Below, piece by piece: positions 11,487 to 23,470 of a stretch of DNA of 64,000 bases. Every line of letters begins with the position of its first letter. Position 1 is the stretch's first letter. A program made the translations under genes and the position numbers. The DNA is taken from assembly GCA_947561585.1 (NCBI GenBank), contig CANNZV010002598.1, forward strand, positions 27,633 to 91,632, in the 5' to 3' direction. The DNA is from Caprella mutica. Taxonomy: Eukaryota > Arthropoda > Malacostraca > Amphipoda > Caprellidae. A model generated the notes under the pieces. That model worked only from the letters and a program-made list of their open reading frames with translations. It was not told the origin of the DNA and did not search any database.

Positions 11487-12519
11487 ACTTTCATCATAAA
11501 GTCAACCATTAGGTTTGCTATGCAATGATCATTCATTTATAAGGAATTATATTGTTATGCTTTTGTATTTCATTTATGTTGAAGTTCAGTGAAGGAAATA
11601 TTCATATCTCAAAGGATTTATTATGTATTATTATTTTGTTGAAGTTCAGGGAAGGAAATATTTATATCTCAAAGGATTTATTATTATTCTTATTATTGAT
11701 CAATTATTTTTATTTATCATCTTGTCATCACAGTTTTATTTTGTTAATTTAATGTTTAAAAAGTGGATAAAATTGAATACATTTTTTACTTGAATGTGAA
11801 TTTTATTAGCCAAATTGAAATTTATTCATTCTGAAGTTCTATAAAAAAACATGTGTTTCAATCACAACTGAACTAATTGGTTCACTTCCGGTTACTCTTT
11901 CAATTTTTTATTAAATCATTTTCTTTTCATAATATCAGATATATACCTTCTTAACATCAAAAAAATAGATAGGAAACATTTTTTACTTCACAATAAATAA
12001 ATCATGCCGTATAGGGTTAAGGTACAAACGTTAAATGGTAACTTACCCTATCGTAAGGGGAACGAATCCACGGAAATTATGGAGAATAGTTATAACGCTG
12101 TATAATAAGATTTATAATTAGGAAGGATCTAAATCTGACGGAAAAATAGAAAAAAGTTAAATTTTCCCTAAATCGCCAAACACATTCTCAATCTATAGTT
12201 TAATTAGTTGTAATAGTACAAGGCGCATTTACTTTACTATTTAAATTGATAACGATTTTAATTAAACAATAATTAATGAAAATTTATGAATTTTAAAAAT
12301 CGTGTAGCTAATAAATATTTAAGAGCACGAAAACTAGAAACTTCACTTGACTGGAATAGATAGACTAATGATTTTAGTAAACAAACATTCCGATTGTATT
12401 AGATTTAGTGTTGCCGAAAACTAAAGATTTCTCTGAACAAAAATCTGAATTTGAGAATTAATAAATTAGAGAAAATGAAAACAAAAATAAATTTAATATT
12501 AGTGGTCGCCACACCTTTA

Positions 12520-12854
12520 CATTTCTCGCTGAAGTATATAACATATTTATTTATGATAAATGAATAATATATATATATATATTAAACAATACACATGTTT
12601 CTATTGCTGGGAGCTATATTGTAATGTTTATGTCTGTGTACTCTTTTCTAAATAGAAATATTGCAAAGACAAGTGGGAGACTTCTCATGATCTTGAACGA
12701 ATCATAAAAGAACAAATAAAAGATTCTAATATTTCTATATAATAAAAACCAGTAATGAATGTTTGTTTTCTATCAAAGTAGAAAATATTTTATCAAATTT
12801 TGACATGCTCTCTGTTATTTGTCACTTGGTTGGTTGCAAGAAGAGCGTGACGTT
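12520..12854. other. non-coding flank with AT microsatellite
   Basis: An (AT)n run lies at about 12570-12584. The stretch around 12820-12853 (TTGGTTGCAAGAAGAGCGTG) resembles a sequence at 61725-61755, so it is a dispersed repeat fragment. No gene is seen. Confidence 0.5.
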
Positions 12855-12858
12855 TTAA

Positions 12859-13497
12859 GGGGATTCTCCTACCAAAATATACCGAAAATTATAAAAAAAA
12901 ATTATCTGCTTTACCTAGTTCTATTTATCAGGTACGTGATGTGAAAGTTTCACGTGAATACGTTTCTTGGTTACTGCGTGCTGGCCCCAATAATAACTCA
13001 AACTTTGTAACGCACAATGCTTTTGTGTTTTTCTTTTGGCTCTCCTGAAAAATACTGAAAAGTACTATTTTTGAGGGGTCAAACTGTATCTTCTCCGTCA
13101 ATTTTTAACTTAGATTGAAAATATAGATATCATTGGATGCGTAAAGACTAGGGTAACAATAGAAAGTTGGTATTTTTCGGAATTAATCTTTATTCGAATG
13201 TGATGACGTCACAACTAAAAAAATTCGAAAAAGAATTTAAAAAGTGTTTTTTCCTTATTTATCTCAGACTAGGATTTTTCTAGACGAACTCATTTTTGTT
13301 GCCCAAGTCTTTCCGCATTCAATGATACTAGTATTAGTACTGTATTTTAAAAATTGATGGAGAAGATAAATTTATCGCATCATCCCCAGAAATCAAGTTT
13401 TCTTTCATATTTCGTTTTCTATGAGAAAATATGATTTTTTCCAAAAAAAAAATATATATATGTATCAAATTTCAATGTTCTACGCTTCACGCTCCCC
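12859..13497. mobile_element. TTAA-bounded MITE candidate
   Basis: TTAA at 12855-12858 is followed by GGGGATTCTCC. At the other end GCTCCCC is followed by TTAA at 13498-13501. The terminal inverted match is only five bases (GGGGA), and the interior is AT-rich and non-coding. TTAA duplications point to the piggyBac superfamily. Without a second genomic copy this remains a candidate. Confidence 0.35.
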
Positions 13498-13501
13498 TTA
13501 A

Positions 13502-16500
13502 CATTCAAGATACGATCTTATTTCATTACCAAACAAATTGTCATTATAATAGAAAAATCCGTGTGACAAAACGAAAAAATATAACCTCATAACATAATTA
13601 TAAAAACCGTATTAAGTTTTTTTTTTTAATTAAGGGGAGGACCTCACGTCTTCACTTTTTTAAAGAGTAAATTGGTTGATTTTCTCAAACTTGGTTATAC
13701 TATAAGAGAAAATACTAGCCCTTGTACAAAACCAAAGTTGATATTATAGAATATGCCAAGCTGTTTCTTCTTGTGATTGAAGTGACCAACAGCAGGGCTT
13801 CACATAATCCTGGAAAGATTTATCATGCACGTTGTTTAACCACTGCCAGAAGAATTATAAGATTATATGTAGTACCGGTGAATCACCGAGTGCTATTATT
13901 AGTTACTAGTATCACAGTATATAATGGAAGTTTACATACCATTTGATTCTCGAATAGAGTCTATCCGATGGTCTCTGATGGTTCAAAACATATATTTAGA
14001 TTAGTCCCCAAGCAACACAAGTTAATGGTACTGTGTGTTTTTTTGCAAAATAGGCCAACATAGTGACACCATGGGCTGTTATGTTGAAACCATTTTGACC
14101 AAAGATGTTGGCTATATGTTAATCAAGTTCCTGCCATATAATGTTGATACGCTATAATAGGTTGGGCCAATATAACAGTTCAATGAGATGTATTCGCCAC
14201 ATTAAACAAACCTTCTCCAAAGGTATCATTCCATGAGAATGGAAAGCAAAAACCACTTTCTTTCTTGCCATTAACTAATAACTGTATAAAAAGGGTCATT
14301 GAAAGTGGGTTCTGAATAGCGGCCAAACGTGTATTATAACATAAAAAGATACAGGGATTGCAAAATCAGAACTGATAGAGATGGAACCTTATCCTTAGAC
14401 ATGATAAGTGTCTTGGTTGGAGAGTTTTAAGATCATAATACCAACTGACTCAGTGAGTGAAGCGTTCGCTATATAAACGTTTAGACAATACAGGGTGTTC
14501 TTATAGATTCCTTCTACATTCGTAGAAGTTGTATGTCAAGATCAATCTGGCAGGCTGATCGATTCGAGGATAGAGGAACGAAATTGTTAACCAAATTTTA
14601 ATACAAAGAAGGAGTTTGATAATATGATACAAGATTAATTAAAGTCTCCCAGCAATAGTAGGAAGGATGGGTTGGATTAGAACGTAACTAGATGAGAGGC
14701 AACCTTTTTGTGGTCACTTCTGTTATTAAATATTTAAAATTAATTAATTTCATAGGAATCAAAAGAAAGCTGCTCTGTCATTTTCCTATATTATTATTTA
14801 ATTACGATATTTTATTCGCTAATAATTAGCTGAATTGGGGCGAAAGCAGAAGATATCCTATGACCTTGAGACTCGAAATTTAGTTTTATATATCAAATAT
14901 CATTGTAATTAACCTATTACAATATTTAGCAACAGGAAATAAAGTTTGAGATATAAAATTGAAAAGAGAAAAAATCGATATTTTTCAATATTTTGGTTAT
15001 ATTTAAAACATTTGAGGCGCATGAAGATGATGTAGCAGAGCCTTTTAAATTTTTCCTGGAGCCATCAGGACCTTAACTATCTAATTTTATCATATATATA
15101 TGAAAAATGAAAATTAAAAATAAATAACCATAAATTGTGTTTCTTTACATTTTTCGAATTTTCAAGTTTCTTGTAGTGCATGAAAAAATTGGTTTGGAGA
15201 TCTAAGATTTTGCACACATTATTTAGCACAAAATGACAACTTTTCATTACTATTACCAGACCCAACTCCAAAAAGATGAAAAAACGCTCCAACCTACTGT
15301 TAATAACTATTAGCCTAATCTGGCGCACCAAATACATTTCAATAATACCATCAATTCAAACCGACAATCTGCAAACAAACACAAGATGCAAGGAAAATCT
15401 TTTTTTCTTACCTCAAACTTCTAGTCATACAAACAATACAATTTGGTAGTATGATTTCTACATTTGAAACGGATATTCAACCCCTATATTTTCTTAGACG
15501 ATTTTAATTGACAATGCTTTTATGGCAAACTACGATGGATCACCATGGTATTTTATATTAAAAATTGTTTTTTCAATCAAAATTTTATTGAAATTAAGTA
15601 GAGAAAATTCAGTAAAAAATAATGAACAATTACCGTTAAAAATTGTATGTAAACTTTTTTCGTTTTTTTTTTATCGTGTGGACGATGTTTCTTATCTTTG
15701 ATTGTGATCATCTCCAACAATCTGTGATTATAATTTTAAATTTAATGTGGATGAAACCAAAAGAAATTCTGCAATATTACTGACGTAATAATTACAGTAC
15801 TGTGGCATAATAAATTTAGTATATTAGCACTTTATAGTACAGATAATGCATACAATATATTTTATATTCGAGATTTAAGAAAGATCACAAAAAAAATCAA
15901 GGCAAAAAGTTTATCTTATCATAGAAATCAAATTAAATATAGATTTAAGTGTTAATATTATTATTCCTTTGAATATTTATTGTTATGATAATGAAAACAA
16001 TTAAAAAATAAAGTGTATTTATGAGGGATTTGTATTATTCTTATATAATATGATATTATAATCTGAGCTACTAAAATTCTTCATACGAACTCTACATAAA
16101 TGTAACGCCCAATAATAGAGAGAAGGGAAACAGAATGTCTATAGACCAATATATTCTGCACTTAGGAATACCACGCAACTGTCTCGAATTTCATCTGCTA
16201 CTAGTCTATATAATTTGAGGATGTGAATTGTTTCCATATGTTTTATGGAATGAATAGACAGTCATTGACATATGCATTTTTGGTGATGTTTACAGTATAC
16301 AGTCACTAAAAGTGAACATTTCAAATACAGGTTTTTAATACTAAATATTAATTGAGACAAATTATTAATTGTGCAAACCTTTCTTTGATATAGATCTTAG
16401 TAGTTTGCCTCATTTTTTTGGGTGGTTACCAAAATATGATTCACGAATAAAATTAAAGTAAATACTTTGTTATGAATCAAAATTTACTGATAGTTTATCA

Positions 16501-17282
16501 TTATGTACTTCAATCTTCAAATTTATTACATGATAATTGCTTTATATGATCGAGTAAATCATTGATATTTTCTATCGTATTTCTATCCCTCAACTTAAGA
16601 ATATATTTGTTTGGATATAATATTAGGTTTTCCTCTATTATCTATTATCGTGGGTACCGTATTTCTGGTCCAGATCTCGCGAATCTTAAGTTTTCGCTGC
16701 GTGTTATTGGGGTGTCAAAATTGCGCAATACACATGGAGTATGAAGTAGGGTTACCATATAGTAATGGAAATCGCTAATATAGGAGTTAACATGCACAAC
16801 TTGAGGGAATGGAAGGACTAGAGTATCTAGTTACAAGCTAATTTCATAGCTAAGTACAAAAATACTATAATTGAGTTGGTTAATTGCTAGACACACTTAT
16901 TAGGTAAAAAAACTTAGTTACCTAGATACACTAGATGGATATTTTCATACTGAGGTACCCTGATGAATTAGTTGGAAAGTTTACAATTAGGTATACTAGT
17001 TAAGAAGTTAAAGCTAAAGTATAGTAAGACACTTAGATACTCTATTAAGCTAGTTACAAGTTAGGTACCTAGATATTGAGAATATCACATTTTCGCGATA
17101 TTCAGCCTTACACAATCTGGAGAATGCCACGCAATTTCAAATTCTAAAAACGAGCATTTAGATAGCGCATCTGGTGTGATGTGCGGAACATTTCTATACA
17201 TTGGTTAGAATATATTCATTCAGGTCTCTTAATAAGGGAGCACCGCACACACAAAAAAATTATAGCGTAAAAACAAATTAAC
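13502..17282. other. long AT-rich non-coding stretch
   Basis: I see no supported gene, RNA or ordered repeat. A TTAAGGGGAGG motif at 13632-13642 may be another end of the MITE type above. An ACAGGGTGTTC at 14491-14501 resembles a mariner-type end but has no partner. At 16840-17070 there are loose repeats of TAGTTA and TAGGTACCTAGATA. Short frames in this interval look random. Confidence 0.5.
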
Positions 17283-17358
17283 ATGGATAAGTACGGGAGC
17301 GCAGACACTAGCTGCGAGCAAGAGAAATCCCTTTGGATCAAAACTCGACAAATAGAAG
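17283..17358 (+). CDS. possible first coding exon, unknown product
   Basis: An ATG in a good start context (AACATGG) opens 25 codons plus one base and runs straight into a strong donor, AAG|GTGAGA. The peptide is polar and contains DKYGSADTSCEQEKS, more protein-like than surrounding translations. No downstream exon is identified before the satellite block, so the assignment is weak. I do not recognise a family. Confidence 0.22.
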
Positions 17359-17896
17359 GTGAGATATTTATAAAACGTATATTTTAGTTTGACTTTCCCA
17401 ATAACAGCCATATTTTTTGTTATAGTGATTCCTATTTTTATATTTAAATGACTTTCAGCTCATACACGACAGATGATACATCATAAGCTGACAGTCTTTA
17501 TACAACTTCAACTTCAGAATATCACAATTACGTAATTTTACAATAGAACAGCTATATCTGTTAACCCAATGACTCAATTAAAAAAAAATACTGTCACATT
17601 TATTTAGAGAATTTAGTGTTGCCATGACAGTGTTCGAATAAAGGGTTTGTATATTCGTTCAATATCGTACAAAAATTATATTGAGTGTGTATATTTATTA
17701 GTAGTTACAGACTGTTTAATACACAATATTTTTGTTTTCGATATATTACTTCCGGTAATTCCTCAGATTCATCACATGATATTATAATCGGGTCTAAGAC
17801 AATTCGTCCACGTATATAACGTCCAAAATTAACTTTATTTTGTTTTATAAAGTATATATATACTTTATATTTGTACATTATTACATTAAAATTTAG
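17359..17896. other. non-coding, AT-rich
   Basis: No supported feature is present. The last part (from about 17700) leads directly into the satellite block. Confidence 0.5.
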
Positions 17897-19146
17897 GTGT
17901 AGTACAATTGCCAATTGCACCAGCAAAATTACACCTGTACAATTGCCAATTGCACCTGCAATATTACACCAGTACAATTGCCAATAGCACCAGCAAAATT
18001 ACACAAGTACAATTGCCAATTGCACCAGCATAATTACACCAGTACAATTGCCAATTGCACCAGCATAATTACACCAGTACAATTGCCAATAGCACCAGCA
18101 AAATTACACCAGTACAATTGCCAATTGCACCAACATAATTACTCCAGTACAATTGCCAATTGCACCAGCATAATTACACCAGTACAATTGCCAATCGCAC
18201 CAGCAAAATTATACTAGTACAATTGCCAAGTGCACCAGCAAAATTACACCATTACAATTGCCAATAGCACCAGCAAAATTACACCAGTACAATTGCCAAT
18301 TGCACCAGCATAATTCCACCAGTACAATTGCCAAACACACCGGCACAATTACACCAGCACAATTGTCAATCACACCAGCACAATTACACCAGTACATTTG
18401 CCAATTGCACCTGCAAAATTACACCAGTACAATTGCCAATAGCACCAGCAAAATTACACCAGTACAATTGCCAATTGCACCAGCATAATTACACCAGTAC
18501 AATTGCCAATTGCACCAGCATAATTACACCAGTACAATTGCCAATAGCACCAGCAAAATTACACCAGTACAATTGCCAATTGCACCAGCATAATTACACC
18601 AGTACAATTGCCAATTGCACCAGCAAAATTACACCTGTGCAATTGCCAATTGCACCTGCAAAATTACACCAGTACAATTGCCAATAGCACCAGCAAAATT
18701 ACACCAGTACAATTGCCAATTGCACCAGCATAATTACACCAGTACAATTGCCAATTGCACCAGCATAATTACACCAGTACAATTGCCAATAGCACCAGCA
18801 AAATTACACCAGTACAATTGCCAATTGCACCAACATAATTACTCCAGTACAATTGCCAATTGCACCAGCATAATTACACCAGTACAATTGCCAATCGCAC
18901 CAGCAAAATTATACTAGTACAATTGCCAAGTGCACCAGCAAAATTACACCATTACAATTGCCAATAGCACCAGCAAAATTACACCAGTACAATTGCCAAT
19001 TGCACCAGCATAATTCCACCAGTACAATTGCCAAACACACCGGCACAATTACACCAGCACAATTGTCAATCACACCAGCACAATTACACCAGCACAATTG
19101 CCAATCACACCAGCACAATTACACCAGTACAATTGCCAAACACACC
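17897..19146. repeat. 35-bp satellite, block 1
   Basis: About 35 tandem copies of a 35-bp unit occur. Each is made of two related halves, ACACCAGTACAATTGCCAAT and WGCACCAGCAWAATT. Variant units recur in the same order at a 700-bp spacing (17915 versus 18615; 18258 versus 18958), which is a higher-order repeat. The unit contains CAATTG, a palindrome. Long open frames on both strands are by-products of the repeat and are not genes. Confidence 0.95.
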
Positions 19147-19417
19147 ACAGTTTCGGATGTATTTTCCTTTTACGATCCAAAACTGTTTAATTTACTTTTA
19201 CGGTTCAAACTTTTTTCTGATTTACTTTCACGGTCCGAACTTTTTTTCTTATTTACTTTCAAGGTCCAAACTTTTTTGATATACTTTTACGATCTGAATT
19301 TTTTTAAATAAAAAAAGGAAATAAATATAATTAATTTATTTCATGAATTATCAAAGAATAACATTTCCAATGAAGAATATTCCATCTTGAATATTGAAGA
19401 AGAATAAATTTGATAAT
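19147..19417. repeat. spacer of the satellite block, copy 1
   Basis: This ~270-bp spacer contains four degenerate ~30-bp copies of TTTACTTTTACGGTCCGAAC followed by a T run, then an AT-rich tail. It is repeated with about three substitutions at 21495-21765, exactly 2348 bp further on. Confidence 0.9.
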
Positions 19418-19582
19418 CACACCAGAAAGGTGCCAATCACACCAGGAAAAGTGGCAATCACATCAGAAAAAGTGGCAATCACACCAGAAAAAGGGGCAAT
19501 CACACCAGAAAAAGTGGCAATCACACCAGAAAAGTGGCAATCACACCAGAAAAGTGGCAATCATACCAGAAAAAGTGCCAAC
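19418..19582. repeat. 20/21-bp satellite patch inserted between 35-bp blocks
   Basis: About eight copies of CAATCACACCAGAAAAAGTGG occur, in the same order of variants (AAAGGTGCC, CAGGAAAAG, CATCAG, AAAGGGGC) as the end of the large array at 25050-25281. The last copy switches within a unit into the 35-bp satellite at about 19583. Confidence 0.85.
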
Positions 19583-21494
19583 CAGTACAATTGCCAATTG
19601 CACCAGCAAAATTACACCTGTGCAATTGCCGATTGCACCTGCAAAATTACACCAGTACAATTGCCAATAGCACCAGCAAAATTACACCAGTACAATTGCC
19701 AATTGCACCAGCATAATTACACCAGTACAATTGCCAATTGCACCAGCATAATTACACCAGTACAATTGCCAATAGCACCAGCAAAATTACACCAGTACAA
19801 TTGCCAATTGCACCAACATAATTACTCCAGTACAATTGCCAATTGCACCAGCATAATTACACCAGTACAATTGCCAATCGCACCAGCAAAATTATACTAG
19901 TACAATTGCCAAGTGCACCAGCAAAATTACACCATTACAATTGCCAATAGCACCAGCAAAATTACACCAGTACAATTGCCAATTGCACCAGCATAATTCC
20001 ACCAGTACAATTGCCAAACACACCGGCACAATTACACCAGCACAATTGTCAATCACACCAGCACAATTACACCAGTACATTTGCTAATTGCACCAACATA
20101 ATTACTCCAGTACAATTGCCAATAGCACCAGCAAAATTACACCAGTACAATTGCCAATTGCACCAGCATAATTACACCAGTACAATTGCCAATTGCACCA
20201 GCATAATTACACCAGTACAATTGCCAATAGCACCAGCAAAATTACACCAGTACAATTGCCAATTGCACCAGCATAATTACACCAGTACAATTGCCAATTG
20301 CACCAGCAAAATTACACCTGTACAATTGCCAATTGCACCTGCAAAATTACACCAGTACAATTGCCAATAGCACCAGCAAAATTACACCGGTACAATTGCC
20401 AATTGCACCAGCATAATTACACCAGTACAATTGCCAATTGCACCAGCATAATTACACCAGTACAATTGCCAATAGCACCAGCAAAATTACACCAGTACAA
20501 TTGCCAATTGCACCAACATAATTACTCAAGTACAATTGCCAATTGCACCAGCATAATTACACCAGTACAATTGCCAATTGCACCAGCAAAATTATACTAG
20601 TACAATTGCCAAGTGCACCAGCAAAATTACACCATTACAATTGCCAATAGCACCAGCAAAATTACACCAGTACAATTGCCAATTGCACCAACATAATTCC
20701 ACCAGTACAATTGCCAATAGCACCAGCAAAATTACACCAGTACAATTGCCAATTGCACCAACATAATTACTCCGGTACAATTGCCAATTGCACCAGCATA
20801 ATTACACCAGTACAATTGCCAATCGCACCAGCAAAATTATACTAGTACAATTGCCAAGTGCACCAGCAAAATTACACCATTACAATTGCCAATAGCACCA
20901 GCAAAATTACACCAGTACAATTGCCAATTGCACCAGCATAATTCCACCAGTACAATTGCCAATTGCACCAGCAAAATTACACCTGTACAATTGCCAATTG
21001 CACCTGCAAAATTACACCAGTACAATTGCCAATAGCACCAGCAAAATTACACCAGTACAATTGCCAATTGCACCAGCATAATTACACCAGTACAATTGCC
21101 AATTGCACCAGCATAATTACACCAGTACAATTGCCAATAGCACCAGCAAAATTACACCAGTACAATTGCCAATTGCACCAACATAATTACTCCAGTACAA
21201 TTGCCAATTGCACCAGCATAATTACACCAGTACAATTGCCAATCGCACCAGCAAAATTATACTAGTACAATTGCCAAGTGCACCAGCAAAATTACACCAT
21301 TACAATTGCCAATAGCACCAGCAAAATTACACCAGTACAATTGCCAATTGCACCAGCATAATTCCACCAGTACAATTGCCAAACACACCGGCACAATTAC
21401 ACCAGCACAATTGTCAATCACACCAGCACAATTACACCAGCACAATTGCCAATCACACCAGCACAATTACACCAGTACAATTGCCAAACACACC
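19583..21494. repeat. 35-bp satellite, block 2
   Basis: About 54 copies of the same 35-bp unit as block 1 occur. The part from about 20963 to 21494 is a 2348-bp-offset copy of 18615-19146. The block contains several nested partial copies of the ~700-bp higher-order unit (starts near 20298 and 20963). Confidence 0.95.
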
Positions 21495-21765
21495 ACAGTT
21501 TCGGATGTATTTTCCTTTTACGATCCAAAACTGTTTAATTTACTTTTACGGTTCAAACTTTTTTCTGATTTACTTTCACGGTCCGAACTTTTTTTCTTAT
21601 TTACTTTCAAGTTCCGAACTTTTTTGATATACTTTTACGATCTGAATTTATTTAAATAAAAAAAGGAAATAAATATAATTAATTTATTTCATGAATTATC
21701 AAAGAATAACATTTCCAATGAAGAATATTCCATCTTGAATATTGAAGAAGAATAAATTTGATATC
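21495..21765. repeat. spacer of the satellite block, copy 2
   Basis: This is a near-identical copy of 19147-19417. After it the sequence turns unique, whereas copy 1 is followed by satellite. Confidence 0.9.
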
Positions 21766-22482
21766 TAGAGAACCTTGTATTGCTTAACCTCGTATCTGTG
21801 GTATCATGTTTACAAGCCTGATTGTTTAAAAAATATATGAATTTTTTTTTCGAATTTAGGTTTTCTGATATGACTTCATATTTCGTTATTAGAAATCTTA
21901 ATGTATACTTTTACGGTCTGAACTTTTTTAAAATTTACTTTTACGGTCCAAACTTTTTTCTCGGAACATAAAAGTAGAGATTCTCAGTTTCTTTTGATTT
22001 TTGCGGGGGCTTTCCTTATACTTTCCATATTTTCTTATTTTTCGATTTTCCAGATATTATTTTGGTTTTCCGAATTTTCTGGTTTTCCATTCCTTCTGTT
22101 TTTCAGAATATAACATTGTTGATTTAGATTATTCTATATTGGTTAGTAATTTAAATGATTGAATTTCTTTATTTTTGTGACCCATTCTGTGTCGCTCTTC
22201 GTTTCTTCAATTTTGGTATTCGAGTATTTTCACTTGGAAGGTGATGCTGGTTGTAGAGTGATATATGTTATACCTCGTTCTCTGAACTGCTGTATCACAC
22301 TATTCGTTTAGTTAAAGTTTTATCTTGATGAAGTGATGAATTGTGATCTTGTTACGCTGTTTTTTTTATCTGATTGTTAGGAATTTTTCTAGAGTCGTTC
22401 AATCTATTTCTGAATAAACGCCTCGCTGGAATCATATTGAAGAGATTATGCCATTATTCCAGGTTTAGTTGTATTTTTTATC
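21766..22482. other. non-coding with degenerate spacer repeats
   Basis: Two more copies of the CTTTTACGGTCYGAACTTTTT unit lie at about 21905-21960. The rest is T-rich, with a loose repeat of TTTTCC, and has no gene. Confidence 0.55.
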
Positions 22483-22994
22483 AGTACAATTGCTAATCGC
22501 ACCATTACAATTGCCAAATACACCAGGACAATTACACCAGTACAATTGCCAAACACACCGGCAAAATTACACCAGTACAGTTGCCAATCGCACCAGCACA
22601 ATTACACCAGTAAAATTGCCAAACACACCAGTACAATTACACCAGTACAATTGCCAATCGCACCAGTCTAATTACACCAATACAATTGACAATCGCACCA
22701 GTACAATTACACCAATACAATTGACAATCGCATCAGTACAATTGCCAAACACAACAGAAAAATTACACCAGTACAATTGCCAAACACAACGGCACAATAA
22801 TTACACCAGTACAGTTGCCAATCGCACCAGTAAAATTGCCAAACACGCCAGTACAATTACACCAGTACAATTGCCAATCGCACCAGTACAAATACACCAA
22901 TACAATTGACAATCGCACCAGTACAATGACACCAGTACAATTGCCAATCGCGCAAGCAAAATTACACCAGTACAGTAGCCAATCGCACCAGTAC
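22483..22994. repeat. 35-bp satellite, diverged block 3
   Basis: About fifteen copies of the CACCAGTACAATTGCCAA family are present, with AATCGCACC and AAACACACC variants that dominate here but are rare in blocks 1 and 2. This block evolved separately. Confidence 0.9.
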
Positions 22995-23470
22995 TGAATT
23001 TGGTATAACGATCGATTGACTAATCTCCAGGAACCATCTGTTAAAATTTTGGAGCTATCCGGTCAAATCTCGGTAATTCAAAAAGTTTTCAATCAATTTG
23101 TCTGAAATTTGATGCGACGATTGGTCAATATCAAGGAACGGTTTGGTTAGTTTTTGGAAACGGTCAGGTTAAAGGTCAAGTTCATTTATAACGCAACATT
23201 TATTCAATCAAAGCAACTGAAATTTGGTCGATGGTTGGTAATTATCCAGGCAAGAAGGAACCAATTTATTAGATTTTGGGAGCAATCAGGTAAAAATAAA
23301 GGTCAAGGTCATTTATAACACAAAAGAATTCAACCAAATTGTCTGAAATTGGGCGGGACGATGCTTCAATATTCAGGAATCATTTGTTTATATTTTGGGA
23401 GTGAACAGCTTAAAGGTCAAGGTCATTTATAAGCGGTGGCAAAATTATGCGCTCTATATGAGTGCCCGTC
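22995..23470 (+). mobile_element. ~120-bp repeats with AGGTCA motifs, possible Helentron-like end
   Basis: Four degenerate ~120-bp units contain a GATTGGTCAATATCCAGGAA-like segment, then ATTTTGGGAGC, CAGGT and AAAGGTCAAGGTCA. After the last unit the sequence runs TATAAGCGGTGGC, then CATCTAGTTATTA. The same unit and the same end (TATAAGCGACGGC to CATCTAGTTATTA) occur inverted at 49625-49925, so this is one dispersed element. The CTAG end with a weak upstream hairpin suggests a Helitron/Helentron-type 3' end; that class assignment is inference. Confidence 0.5.

Larger units (their letters stand above)
9067..12016 (+). mobile_element. piggyBac transposon inside the gypsy LTR
   Basis: The 2950-bp element has perfect 13-bp terminal inverted repeats, CCCTATACGGCAT (9067-9079 and 12004-12016). 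It is flanked by TTAA at 9063-9066 and 12017-12020, the invariable piggyBac target duplication. The same LTR position in the other LTR (3981-3984) has a single TTAA, which gives the empty site within the same window. The element encodes an apparently intact transposase and shows no internal deletion. A 16-bp palindrome is repeated near both ends. It inserted after the gypsy element arrived and is therefore the youngest datable insertion here. Confidence 0.97.
3642..12513 (-). mobile_element. Ty3/gypsy LTR retrotransposon (element 1)
   Basis: This is a complete LTR retrotransposon read on the minus strand, in the order 5' LTR (8730-12513, interrupted by piggyBac), gag, pol, polypurine tract, 3' LTR (3642-4477). 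A 6-bp target duplication CCTTTA flanks it at 3636-3641 and 12514-12519, and both LTRs begin TG and end CA. Without the piggyBac insert the LTRs are 836 and 830 bp. They differ by three substitutions and a 6-bp TA microsatellite change, so the insertion is recent. Integrase and RT motifs identify Ty3/gypsy (Metaviridae). The pol frame is broken twice, so this copy is not autonomous as read. Confidence 0.95.
8730..12513 (-). repeat. 5' LTR of gypsy element 1, split by piggyBac
   Basis: LTR sequence runs 8730-9062 and resumes at 12021-12513, with one copy of the TTAA on each side of the insert. Excluding the insert and one TTAA, it is 830 bp and nearly identical to the 3' LTR. The region just inside it on the minus strand (8729 downward) reads TAACTGGTGACCTCCC. 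I could not match this with confidence to a tRNA primer. Confidence 0.93.

Noticed and set aside
14045..14180. GGCCAACATAG and GGGCCAATATA as terminal repeats of a small element
   Set aside because: Only six or seven bases match in inverted orientation and no target duplication is visible.
17915..21659. Many 60-170 codon frames on both strands in the 35-bp satellite
   Set aside because: They are by-products of a stop-poor repeat; the frame changes with every indel and no start or splice context is conserved.
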